Shown: positions 8,718-18,018 of the stretch, in pieces
How positions within the stretch are numbered: the stretch's first letter is position 1
How the letters are laid out: every line of letters begins with the position of its first letter
NCBI RefSeq assembly: GCF_036417845.1
Contig: NC_089981.1
Span: 84,299,268 to 84,363,267 of the forward strand
Direction of reading: 5' to 3'
From: Apteryx mantelli
Taxonomy: Eukaryota; Chordata; Aves; Apterygiformes; Apterygidae
DNA: 64,000 nucleotides
Position numbers and translations under genes: made by a program
Notes under the pieces: generated by a model
Seen by the model: the letters and a program-made list of their open reading frames with translations, nothing else
What the model was told of the DNA's origin: nothing
Databases searched by the model: none

Positions 8718-9617
8718 ATGGCTGGAGGTATTGTCCTCATCCTGGCTGTGCTGGGCATTGTTCCGCACCCGCTGAAGGTCGGTGACCAGATAGATCTGGC
8801 CACGCAGCAGCGGATGCAGCAGCGTGAAGAGCAGCTGAGGCAGGAGATGATTCGGCTGCAGCAGGAGTTTGATAAGATGACTCAGGAGCTGCAGAGCGGA
8901 CTTTTCCTGAAAAATATGCTCTTGGCCATGTGGGAGGTGTGGCCCTTTGGGGCCTTGCCTGGAGCCCTCGTGTTGCTCTTTGAGCTCTTCTGGATGGCCA
9001 CCGAGGTCGATTTCGACGAGTCAGAGAGCAGCAGTGACGAGAGCTCCTCCAGCAGTGAGGAGGAAGAGGAAGCCCCCGTCAATGAATGGGATGTGGGAAG
9101 GTTTCTCATGCAGCAAATGCAGGTGCCAGTGCTGCACCTGGCCAAAAGGTGCAAGGTGGTGGAGGCGCTGGTGGGCGACCTGCTCCATGCCTGCCATCTC
9201 ATCACCTTGAATACTCCTCTGCTACGGCTGGAACAATGCATCGGGGTGGGCAGCGCCTTCGAAGGCTGGAGCTCCCATTGGGACACCGTCTACAGCCTGC
9301 TCGTGCCCCTGAAGCCACCAACTGGGCACTGCTTTCACCTGGAGCTGGGCGCTGGTGGGGAGCTGCCGGCGAGGCACGGCCGCGTTCGCGTGGAACTGGA
9401 GTGCGTGTGCTTGAGGCAGCAGCTGCTGGGCGACGTGCGGTGCTTCCTGCACCGCCCCGAGGCTGAGCTGGGCAGGAATCAGGGCCCCTGCCTCCTGCAA
9501 TACCTGTGCAGCCACTCCTACCTGGACGTCGAGAAAACTGCCTGCTGGTTCCAGCTAACAGCTGGAGCCTTTGTGCTGCTCTTTGGGCTCTTCTGGATGG
9601 CCACTGAGCAGGACTGA
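8718..9617 (+). CDS. ITPRIPL1: ITPRIPL1-like protein, truncated and fused to a second copy (299 aa)
   Basis: The frame starts at ATG 8718 in GCCATGG just after the intron acceptor and stops at TGA 9615-9617. Residues 1-279 are a normal ITPRIPL1 N-terminus: hydrophobic 1-14, HPLKVGDQ 17-24, coiled coil 27-60, hydrophobic 77-94, acidic Ser/Glu run 98-118, and GVGSAFEGW 176-184 of the Mab-21-like fold. After ACWFQ (275-279) the sequence continues with AGAFVLLFGLFWMATE (282-297). That is a second version of the hydrophobic segment at 77-96, so the frame has jumped from late in one copy to early in another. The C-terminal half typical of the roughly 550-aa family is absent. It is probably a non-functional chimera, although it could still make a two-hydrophobic-segment protein. 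Confidence 0.7.
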   Translation: MAGGIVLILAVLGIVPHPLKVGDQIDLATQQRMQQREEQLRQEMIRLQQEFDKMTQELQSGLFLKNMLLAMWEVWPFGALPGALVLLFELFWMATEVDFDESESSSDESSSSSEEEEEAPVNEWDVGRFLMQQMQVPVLHLAKRCKVVEALVGDLLHACHLITLNTPLLRLEQCIGVGSAFEGWSSHWDTVYSLLVPLKPPTGHCFHLELGAGGELPARHGRVRVELECVCLRQQLLGDVRCFLHRPEAELGRNQGPCLLQYLCSHSYLDVEKTACWFQLTAGAFVLLFGLFWMATEQD

Positions 9618-10125
9618 TGAGTCAGAGAGCAGCAGTGATGAGAGCTCCTCCAGCAGTGAGGAGAAAGAAGAAGGCAAGAAGCAGAAGGATGCCACTGCAG
9701 TGCACAGGCTCCCTCCTGAACATCAGCTGTACTCCCCAGGCAGGAGGGCCCTGGAGACCTTCTATGAGCAGCGCCTCTGAGGGCCAGTGCAGAACATGGC
9801 CAACATCTGCAAGGCAATGGGGGAGCTTGTGGGCAACCTCCTCCATGCTTGCCAGATTATCTCTTTGACAATTTTCCTGCCTCTGCTAGAACCCTGCATT
9901 GGGGTGGGCAGCTTCTTTGAAGGCTGGAGCCACTGCAGGGAGGACACCATCTACAGCCTGCTCATGCCCCTGAAGCCACCACCTGGGCACTCCTTCTGCC
10001 TGAAGCTGGGCACCGTGGGTGAGCTGCCAGCAAGACCTTGCTGTGTCCTTGTGTAGCTGGAGTGCATGTGTGAGAGGGAGCAGCTGTTGGGCACATGCTG
10101 TGCTTCTTCCACCGCTCAGAGGCCC
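9556..10125 (+). pseudogene. ITPRIPL1: Second, older ITPRIPL1-like copy (broken)
   Basis: Sequence after the junction corresponds to ITPRIPL1 from the second hydrophobic segment onward: an acidic Ser run, ALETFYEQ, GVGSFFEGW and SLLMPLKPP. A two-base deletion after FWMATE shifts the frame near 9609. In-frame stops occur at 9778-9780 and 10054-10056, and a further one-base shift lies near 10090. It is clearly more diverged than the two arm copies. Similarity to the family ends near 10125. Confidence 0.75.
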
Positions 10126-10159
10126 AGTGGCCCACTTTCATCACAGCAGCTCCCGCTCA

Positions 10160-10250
10160 AAGAGGCTCCATGTTTTCAGGGCTCTTTGGTCTTTTCCTGT
10201 CACTTGCCTGGAGTTACATACCCTTCTGCAACCTCTTTTTGGAGAGGGGA
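10160..10250 (+). repeat. Copy of segment 6975-7066
   Basis: Direct, diverged repeat of 6975-7066, starting near the GCTCCATGTTTTCAGGG motif. It marks the right boundary of the rearranged ITPRIPL1 region. Confidence 0.6.
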
Positions 10251-11916
10251 AACCTGATTTGTATTTTCTCTTTTTTGTTCTCCCGAAGACAGGAATCCTG
10301 AATGGAAGAATCTTGAAATGAGGATAATTCTTGTCAGCATAACATTATGAAAAGCTTTTCTTGACTGGGTTATTTCCTGCCTCCCAGAGGAGATCTGGCA
10401 TGGACAGCCAGGTGCTAGACACTCTCTGTTCCAGTTATGTTCAGGCACTTCTAAACACCCTCTGTATAACTCTTGGGGCCCAGCAGTGCCCTGGCCAGCA
10501 GTCCTGTCAGGAGGGCTGAGGGATGGGACCAACCCAGGAGCAGGCTACACAACCTAGCAGCACTGGCAGCTCATTGCCAGTTTCCACCTTTCCCCAAGTC
10601 TCTTGCAAGTCATGTTACAGAGGCATGCTCACTCTCAAGAAGGAAATTAGTCCAGTCCAGGGCCAGTCCCTGGGGACTCCCAAGACGCCAAGAAAAGAGG
10701 ACTGGCAGTGAAGGCACTACTGATACTAGGGGAGTCTTTTCCTTAAAGATGATGTCACCAGCATAGATGAGCTTCCAGAAAACTCTGTCACATGAATCAC
10801 TAATGTATATGATGAACCATGAAAGAGCCAGCACAGATACCCAGGTGAGCTGCTAGTGATGGCAGATACATCACTCAGCTGTGTCAGCCCCTGCTGTGGC
10901 ATTCTCCTGTGTTGGGCTGCCTTGCACAGCAGCCCTAACCTCCTGCATACCAGAGCTCTTAATCTCAGTGACATTCAGCTAGCAAACGCAAGACACCAGC
11001 TGCAGCATTTTCTTCACTCATGGAAATCAGCCCATTTCCTTGACAGTTGGTAGTTATCCACAAGAACTGGGCTTTGCAGGTCCTAAATAGCAAACCGGGA
11101 AGTTTAAGGATCACTGCTGAAGAAAGCTTTAGTGTAAGTATATAATAGCTTGGCATAAAGTCACAATATAAAAAATGAAATGACCCATGCTAAGAGACTG
11201 AATGTTCTGACCACAACTGTGAGTAACAGATATTTATAGGAGAATTGTTATAAGAAAGTGTAAAAATGAGAGTCATCTAATAGTTTTAATCCTAAGCACA
11301 ACAGGAAGTACAACCACAATCACATGGCAAGGAATTTCCACAGCATCTGATAACATTTTCCATTAACATGGAGTTAATTTCAGGCTATAATCAGCCTAAG
11401 GACACAGACTGCCTAATGATGTAGCAAGATAACTGACTCTATACATAGAAAAAGGAAATGGTTCCACTCTGAGTATGGTGAAAGGCAGAAGGAAGAAGAG
11501 TGGGACTCACAGAGTAAGAGTGTTGTCCCAGTGCATGGTGTCACAGGCAGGAAATGCTCTCTGCCCTCCATTACCACCGGATCTCACTACGTGGGTTTCC
11601 CTGCATTCCCTGGACTGGATAAATAATGCAGGTGCTAAAAGTTTGTATTGCTTCTTTTTCCCTGATCCCATAACTGCATCATTGATCTGTCCTGACTTTT
11701 GAACAAAAGGTATTAACTAACTGTATTACCAGATGTGCTGCCTCCTTGATTAGTCACAAATTATCAGCAATCTGAGGGTATTAGCAGGCCTTACTGTCCC
11801 TGCCCATCTCCCCGGGGCCTCCTCTGATCCTGTCCACATCCAGGCCCCCATTTCAGCCCAGCTTGGGGCCATCAGTCCCTGCCCCACAATGCTGTAATGG
11901 TGCTGGTCTCCAGCCC
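10251..11916. other. Non-coding stretch, nothing recognised
   Basis: Base composition falls to ordinary AT-richer levels. Short open frames exist but none has recognisable family features or good splice context. Confidence 0.4.
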
Positions 11917-12290
11917 CACAGAATGTAAGTATCATGAAGCTGAGGACATTTGTGTCAAGGTGCCATGTGGGCTGGTGACTCCTTGTGGGCCCACCAAGGT
12001 CCTGCCTCTGCCTGGCCACAGGCCTGATCTGGACCCTGACCCATGGGTGACCACCCGGCCCAGCCTTGGCCCATTCCCAGCCCCGCAGAGGTGCTTGATG
12101 CCCAGAGCTGGGGCTGCCCTGGCTGCCCTGCTCCCTTGGAGGGCAGTGGGATGGGCCCTTGCTGCAAGGCCTGGCCCTGCTGCCACAGGGAGCCCCTGCT
12201 GACACAGGCACCCGGGCCCACAAGGAGCCATGAGCCCACACAGCACCCTGACACAAATGTCCTCAGCTTCATGATATTTATATTCTGCTG
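11917..12290. repeat. Inverted repeat of about 75-bp arms around a GC-rich core
   Basis: Left arm (about 11917-11995) contains CATGAAGCTGAGGACATTTG. Right arm (about 12213-12290) contains the complementary CAAATGTCCTCAGCTTCATG near 12252-12271. The arms extend on the inner side through CTCCTTGTGGGCCC. The 215-bp centre is GC-rich and only weakly palindromic. It could be a MITE-like element or an inverted duplication. No clear target-site duplication was found. Confidence 0.75.
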
Positions 12291-13210
12291 CAGGTCCTTA
12301 CCAGGAAGCTACACCCAACCCATCCATGGCCTGGCACAACCTAGTAGATCACATGTTGATATAACTGCAAGCTACAGATTAGGTGTCAATGGGACAGTCT
12401 CAAAGACAGAGGTGAACTGGGCCAATAAAAGTTCTCCTATTGATTTATGAGTTGTGGAGAAGTGCTACTTCTTGATAGCTGGAGCTATTGGTACTTCCAT
12501 GATGGAAGACAACAGTGATGAAGCCTTACAACTGCTTCTTTCAGCTCCTCTTTGAGGAATGTGCGGCACTGAATAGGTCTGTGAACCCATCTGGCCCAAG
12601 GGCTGGGGGAATGTAAGGGAAGTGCTGCCATTGCTAGAAATTTGTTTTGATTAAGTAGTATCTACGAGGGATATATCTGTGATCTCTGTAGTGCACAGGG
12701 ATTATGGTGGCTGATTCATCAGATAGTTGGGAAGGTACACTGGGGCAGTCTATCTAGCCAGGTTATCACTCTGGTTACAAAGCAGGTGTGAGAAGCCAGC
12801 CCTCCAGTGATGATGTTTTACCCACAGCAGCTCCCAGCATTTGCGGAAATGCTTAGTTTTGATGACTGGGGTGAGTGAAATCAGGGTAGCCCAGTGTCCC
12901 AACCCCTGAGGTGGGACGAAGTCAATGATGGTGCTTCGGTTCAGATCGCCCTTCTCACTGTGATTCTCAGTCAGTAGATACAGCAAGAGGCACAGCTCCA
13001 GGGACAGCCATAGGGAGTGTGTTTTGCAGCTCTTAATCTAGCAAGGCAAGGAGAGGAGGACAGTCAAGACTAACAGAAATTATTCTTACATTTATGAGGA
13101 ATGCTTTCAAATGGAGTGCTTTATTGAATGGATATGGGTTCCCATCCCCTTTTCCCCCAAAGCCACTTATCCTTGAAGATCCCCTCAAAGATCCTAGTAA
13201 TGAGCAGATA
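12291..13210. other. Non-coding stretch with one unexplained frame
   Basis: A 78-codon minus-strand frame at 12986-12750 reads like real protein (motifs GHWATLISLTPV and FRKCWELLWVKHHHW), but I recognise no family and no neighbouring exon. The rest shows nothing. Confidence 0.3.
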
Positions 13211-13216
13211 CTGTGC

Positions 13217-13257
13217 TTTCTCTCTTTCCCTCTTTCCCTCTTTCCCTCTTTCCCTCT
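13217..13257 (+). repeat. (CTCTTTCC)n microsatellite
   Basis: Five near-perfect 8-bp units of CTCTTTCC, a pure pyrimidine strand. Confidence 0.9.
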
Positions 13258-13259
13258 GC

Positions 13260-15426
13260 AAGTGTCCTCCCCAAGTACAAACCAGACTTTGTTTGATGGG
13301 ATCCTGAAAATTGTCTGGATATTTTATAAGGGCTATTAAAGAATCTCAGGCAGGTGTGAGGAAACAATCTGAGAAAAGTTGATGTATATTCCAGGGCTAG
13401 AGGAAAACAAATGTCACAAGTATTCTGTCTGCTTCCTTGCAGCCAGGGACTTCTTAGGATGCATGTACAGGCAGTAAACATGTTATCTTGGAGACAGGAC
13501 TAGAGAGTATCCCAGTTCAGTATATATACTTCAGAGGAGGCAGCATGAGAAAAACAAGGTTTCCTGGTACCTTACCCACCCTGATCAAACCACTGCAACT
13601 GAAGTCAATATAAAAAATTTCCTTGCCTTCCATGAACCATTTTTTCTCTTCAGATGTATTGAGCAAAGAATACGCTTGTATTATCTGCAGGAATGCCATG
13701 TGCAGACCAGGAAGCACTACATTTGCACATATAAAGGGACTTCTTTTGTCTCACAGAGCTGAGAGTCCAAGAGATGCAAAGGGGCATAGGGATAGGTGCC
13801 ATTATTTGTGTAGAAATATTTGAAACCTGAGGAACAAACACACCTTCAACATTCTGCAGCTTCAAAAGAAGTGAAAGGAAACATGACACATCCTGTTTCT
13901 ACAAACCCTTTTCCGGTCACTTTAAAGAAAATCTTTAAGCTTTTAAGGGTTTGCAAAGCTACATATCTTCATTCATAGTTTTCCTGTTTTCCTCTGAGGT
14001 CAGACAGATTTGTGTGTGAAAGGACAACTAGCGCTTGACAGAGTGAAGCCATCTGCCACTTTTTGTTTACACCAGCTCAGTGAAGCTAATCTCAGAGTTT
14101 TTGCATTAGCTTGTATTTTTCAAACACAGTAAGAACACAGGGGCTTGAAGAAAGGAATAGATTTTAAATGCTTTGTTGATGGCTGATTTGCTTCAGTGTT
14201 TTCTCATGATTAAAATAGGACATCTGCTGAGTTAACAAGGAATCTGTGCAGAAGCCAAATGAAAATGCTGGAAAATCTAAGGTTAAGCAAGTTAACCTGA
14301 GTGATATCCAAAAATGTCCATGATACAGCCAAATAAATTCAGGTCTGCCTGGTATCTGTTCCAAAGTCAATATCTTCATTCAAGAACTCTACTCTCCCAC
14401 CCTACAAGTTCTTCTCAACAATGGCCAAATTCCCATTGAAGCTGATGAGAACAAGCTCAGACACTTACATAGGCAAGTTCCCATTGCAGGGGGACCATCC
14501 TTCTGAAATCAGTAGAGGTTACTTCTGTAGGTAATGGTCAGTGATATGGCCAAGCATTTCTTCATGAGAAACTCTCTGTTTTGTGGTATTCTCTGGAACA
14601 TAACAAGTCAAGGCCCGCTCATAATTCTTAAATCAAGGACTTCAGGGCACCTGGGAGGCCTACACCTGAGGAGTCCCATGTAAGAAGCCTTGAGGCAGGT
14701 AAACAGCCTACAGAGGGTCTATTAAAGATCTTGATTGGAGGCGAGAGGAAGGCACAGCTGTGTGGCCCATCAAATAGGAGATATATCAATACCTCATTGA
14801 TGTCATGGGGTAACTAAGAAGTCCTGACAAATGCAAAGATGAAGGAGGGAGAAGTCATGCTCCAAGCCAGGGCCAGTGAGTACGTCTCTTGGGAGTGTCC
14901 CTTCATGCTCATTAGATGGGATGAGTCATCAACCTCTTGGAAAGACAGATTTTCAGCCACTGAGTGGACTCGTCTCTTAAGGGAATTAAGAGTTTCAAGG
15001 GAAACACTCCAGGGAGCACTAGGGAACAACACCAGAGAACCAATCCAGGCAGACTCATAAGCAGCAGCATTTATGATTGTCTGCAAGCAAAAGCTGTTCT
15101 GTACTCATCACCTAGCTGTGTCAGAAAAAATAAAGCCTAATAATACATTAAGACATGCAGATCCCTGGGGTCATCTATTGTTCCTAGCACAGAGAAACAA
15201 ATGAGCTGCCTATGTGAGGTGATAACACAATGACAACTTCTTGATATGCCCTAGAAATGTGAAAAAAACCTCAGCACTTACAGGTTTGATCCTACAGAGT
15301 GTAGAGTGACATACCAGTAAAATTCATGGGGATTTTGCCTGGCTTGGATCTCTGGGCCTCAGCACAACAAAGCATTTGTGTGTTGATTACACTGGAACTT
15401 CTCTGTAATAAAGACTTTCATGATGT
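13260..15426. other. Non-coding stretch, nothing recognised
   Basis: Moderately AT-rich unique-looking sequence. No coding similarity and no clear interspersed repeat was identified by eye. Confidence 0.4.
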
Positions 15427-16490
15427 CATCGGATCACAGGATAATTCAGGTTGCAAGGGACCACAGGAGGTTTTTCTAGTCCAACTTCCTGTTCAATGCA
15501 AGGTCAGCTCTGGGGTTGGACCAGATTGCTCAGGGCTCTATCCAGTAGGGCCTTGAAAAACTCCAAGGATGGAGACTACACAACCTCTCTGGGCAACTTA
15601 CTCCAATGCTTGACTGTTCTCAAAGGGGAAAGTTTTTCCTTATATTCAGTCTGAACCTCTCTTGTTTCAACTTATGCCTGTTGTCTCTCGTCCTTCTACC
15701 ATGCACCACTTTGTAAAGCCTGGCTCCAACTTCTTGATGACCACCTTGTAGGTATTGTGGGATCACACTATTAGGTCACACTATTAGGTCACCCCCCCAA
15801 ACCATCTCTACTCCAGGCTGAAAAAGCCCCAATCCCTCAGCTGCTCCTCACAGGCAAGTGCTCCAGTCCCCAACCATCTCAGTGGCCTTCTGCTGAAGTT
15901 GCTCATCAATGTCTTTCCCATACTGACTGGCCCAAAACTGGATGCAGTATCTGGATGTGGTCTCATGAGTTCTGAGTAAAGGAAGATAATCATTTCACTT
16001 AATCTGCTGGTTATTTTACTGTTCGTACAGCCAAGGATGCTCTTGGCCATCTTTGCTGCCAGGACACATGGCTGAATCATGCTCAGCTTGCTGCCCACCA
16101 GCATCCCCAGGTCCTTTTCTGCAGAACTGCTCCCCAGCTAGTCAGTCCTCAGCCTTTACCATTGCAAGGGGTTCCTCCTTCCCAGGGGCACAGCTTGGCA
16201 TATGCTCGTGTTGAATTTCATAAAGTTTCTGTTGGCCCATTCCTCCAGCCTGTCTAGGTCCCTCTGGATGGCAGCCCTGCCCTTGAGTGTATAGCCTGGT
16301 CCTCCCAATTTTGTATTATCTGCAAACTTGATGAGAGTGCACTTAGTCACTCCTCCAGGTCACTGATAAAGAAGTTTAACAGGACAGGTTTCAGGACAGA
16401 CCTCTGCAATACTCCACTTGTTACTGGCCTGTAGGCAAAGTACAACCTGTTTACCATAACCCTCTAAGCCCAGTCAAACAACCACTTTTT
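15427..16490 (-). mobile_element. CR1-type LINE, 5'-truncated, minus orientation
   Basis: The left end has the conserved CR1 3' region in reverse complement (GGATCACAGGATAATTCAGG, then the block about lines such as CAACCTCTCTGGGCAACTTA). Further right the minus strand encodes the C-terminal reverse-transcriptase part, with FADNTKLGG, RDLDRLEEWANR and MKFN (16350-16156). The element lacks its 5' two thirds, as most CR1 copies do. Frames are interrupted. A 15-bp direct duplication (CACTATTAGGTCA) lies at 15766-15792. The right limit near 16490 is approximate. Confidence 0.9.
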
Positions 16491-17823
16491 GCCCATCTGT
16501 GTTTTGCACCCCACCACATTGTAAAGTCCTGTCTTGGATACATTGCATAGGAAATGTTGGTAGAAGAACCTGGCTAGACCAGAATAAAGCACGGGTGCTT
16601 GAGAAGTTACAATGTGGGAGGTGCAAATTGTTGCATGCTGGATACTTGGATACCACTGACTGCAGTTTGAAGGGTGCAGATGTTCACACTGGTGAACATC
16701 TAGCTCTTTACAACAGAATGGGATGGCAGAACATCATTATTCACTGTGGAAAGCTAAGGGTGAGTCCCAAACCCATTGGATTTTCATGAGGCAAAACATA
16801 TATGCAGATAGTGCCCCAAAGCTATATCAGAGAGGTTCAGAAGGAGGCAGTTGAGGTTTCTGAGGGAAAACAGTGAAACAAAGGAATAGGACAGATGGCA
16901 TTTGAATGCTTTAGGAAACCTACTTCTCTAGTAATCTAGTAGCAAGAGTAATCAGACTTAATGAGATTCCAGGCCAGCTCAAGACCAGGACAATTTACGA
17001 GACATCGTTAACATGGAAGCCCACATTAAGAAGCCCCTCAGCCCAGGCTCCAGCACTTGCAGGCACATTTGTGCCTTAATGGAGCTTCCTTGTTAACGCA
17101 GCCAGGACAGACTGGGAAGTCCTGCTTGGGTTATTGCTGAGGGAAATAATCTGCCTTTGCTTACATGGCCAGGCCTGGTGCTTTTTCAGCCTGCGCCCAT
17201 TTGCCTCTATTCCAAGCATTTCACTTCAAGCTGTTGTGGCCTTGCGGTGCCCTGCCCGGGGCTGCAAGCAGACAAGAGAGGCCCAGGAGAACCACCTGAC
17301 TACATCTGAGTGAAGCTGCCCCTGGACACAGAGCGAGAAGGGGATTCTGGGGTCATCGAGGCTTGCCCTGGGGTCCAGTTCTCGAAGACTGCTGGAGGCA
17401 GAGGGGGGGAAATAATAATCTTCCAAGCGAGCTCCCCTGTGGGCCCTGTGCGGACTGCCCTCATCTGTCCCCCAGAGCCTCGGGAAAACACGTTTCAAGC
17501 AGGAGGAGATGGCCACCCGCCAGCTCCTCATATCCTGACCCATTTTTCCTGAGAACTCAGCAAGGTACAGTTTCACAGACGAGAGGAAATCCCTAAACTG
17601 CACACAGCCCAGAGAGTGGAAAGTTTTTTTTGTTTGTTTGGCTTTTTTTCCAACTTCTCCATGAACATATTTGACAGCTCGCTGTCCCTGTCAGCGCAGG
17701 ATCCCAGCGGAAACCTGGGTTGGGGCTGCACGTTCTGCCTCAAGGGAGGCTTCCCAGGAACGTGAGGTATTTACCAACCACCACCTTTCACTCCCCATCC
17801 CTTGCAGTGTCCCGTCAAGGGCC
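16491..17823. other. Upstream region of the K2P channel gene
   Basis: No coding similarity was seen. A plausible 3' splice site (TCCCTTGCAG, ending 17807) lies 16 bases before the channel start codon, so a non-coding exon may be spliced in from further upstream. GC content rises from about 17200. A first exon and promoter in 17200-17700 are possible but unproven. Confidence 0.4.
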
Positions 17824-18018
17824 ATGTGCAGTGGCAAGCTGCAGAGGGGTTTGCTGGTGGCCAGCTACTTCATCTACTTGCTGGTGGGTGCAGTCGTGTT
17901 CCAGGCGCTGGAGAAAACTGCTGAGAAGCAGCAGAAAATGGCAGCTGCCCAGATGAAGGAGGCTTTTCTGCAGAACTTCACCCACCTCACGGTGGCAGAG
18001 ATGGAGCAGTTTATGAAG
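17824..18018 (+). CDS. KCNK16: KCNK16-like exon 1 (65 codons)
   Basis: Encodes MCSGKLQRG, M1 and the first cap helix, ending EQFMK before a GTGAGT donor. The start was chosen because M1 begins nine residues later, as in TALK channels. An upstream in-frame ATG at 17671 would add 51 residues lacking family similarity and would cross a probable splice acceptor. Confidence 0.85.

Larger units (their letters stand above)
7999..9518 (+). repeat. Right arm of large inverted repeat (partner 1-1520)
   Basis: This is the ungapped mirror of 1-1520 (sum 9519). It probably continues past 9518 only if the left copy outside the window does. Within this window, the ITPRIPL1 reading frame jumps to a different copy near 9556, so the arm cannot extend much further as an intact gene. 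Confidence 0.9.

Noticed and set aside
17671..17823. Upstream in-frame ATG adding 51 residues to the channel
   Set aside because: The extra residues lack family similarity and the interval crosses a probable splice acceptor at 17807.
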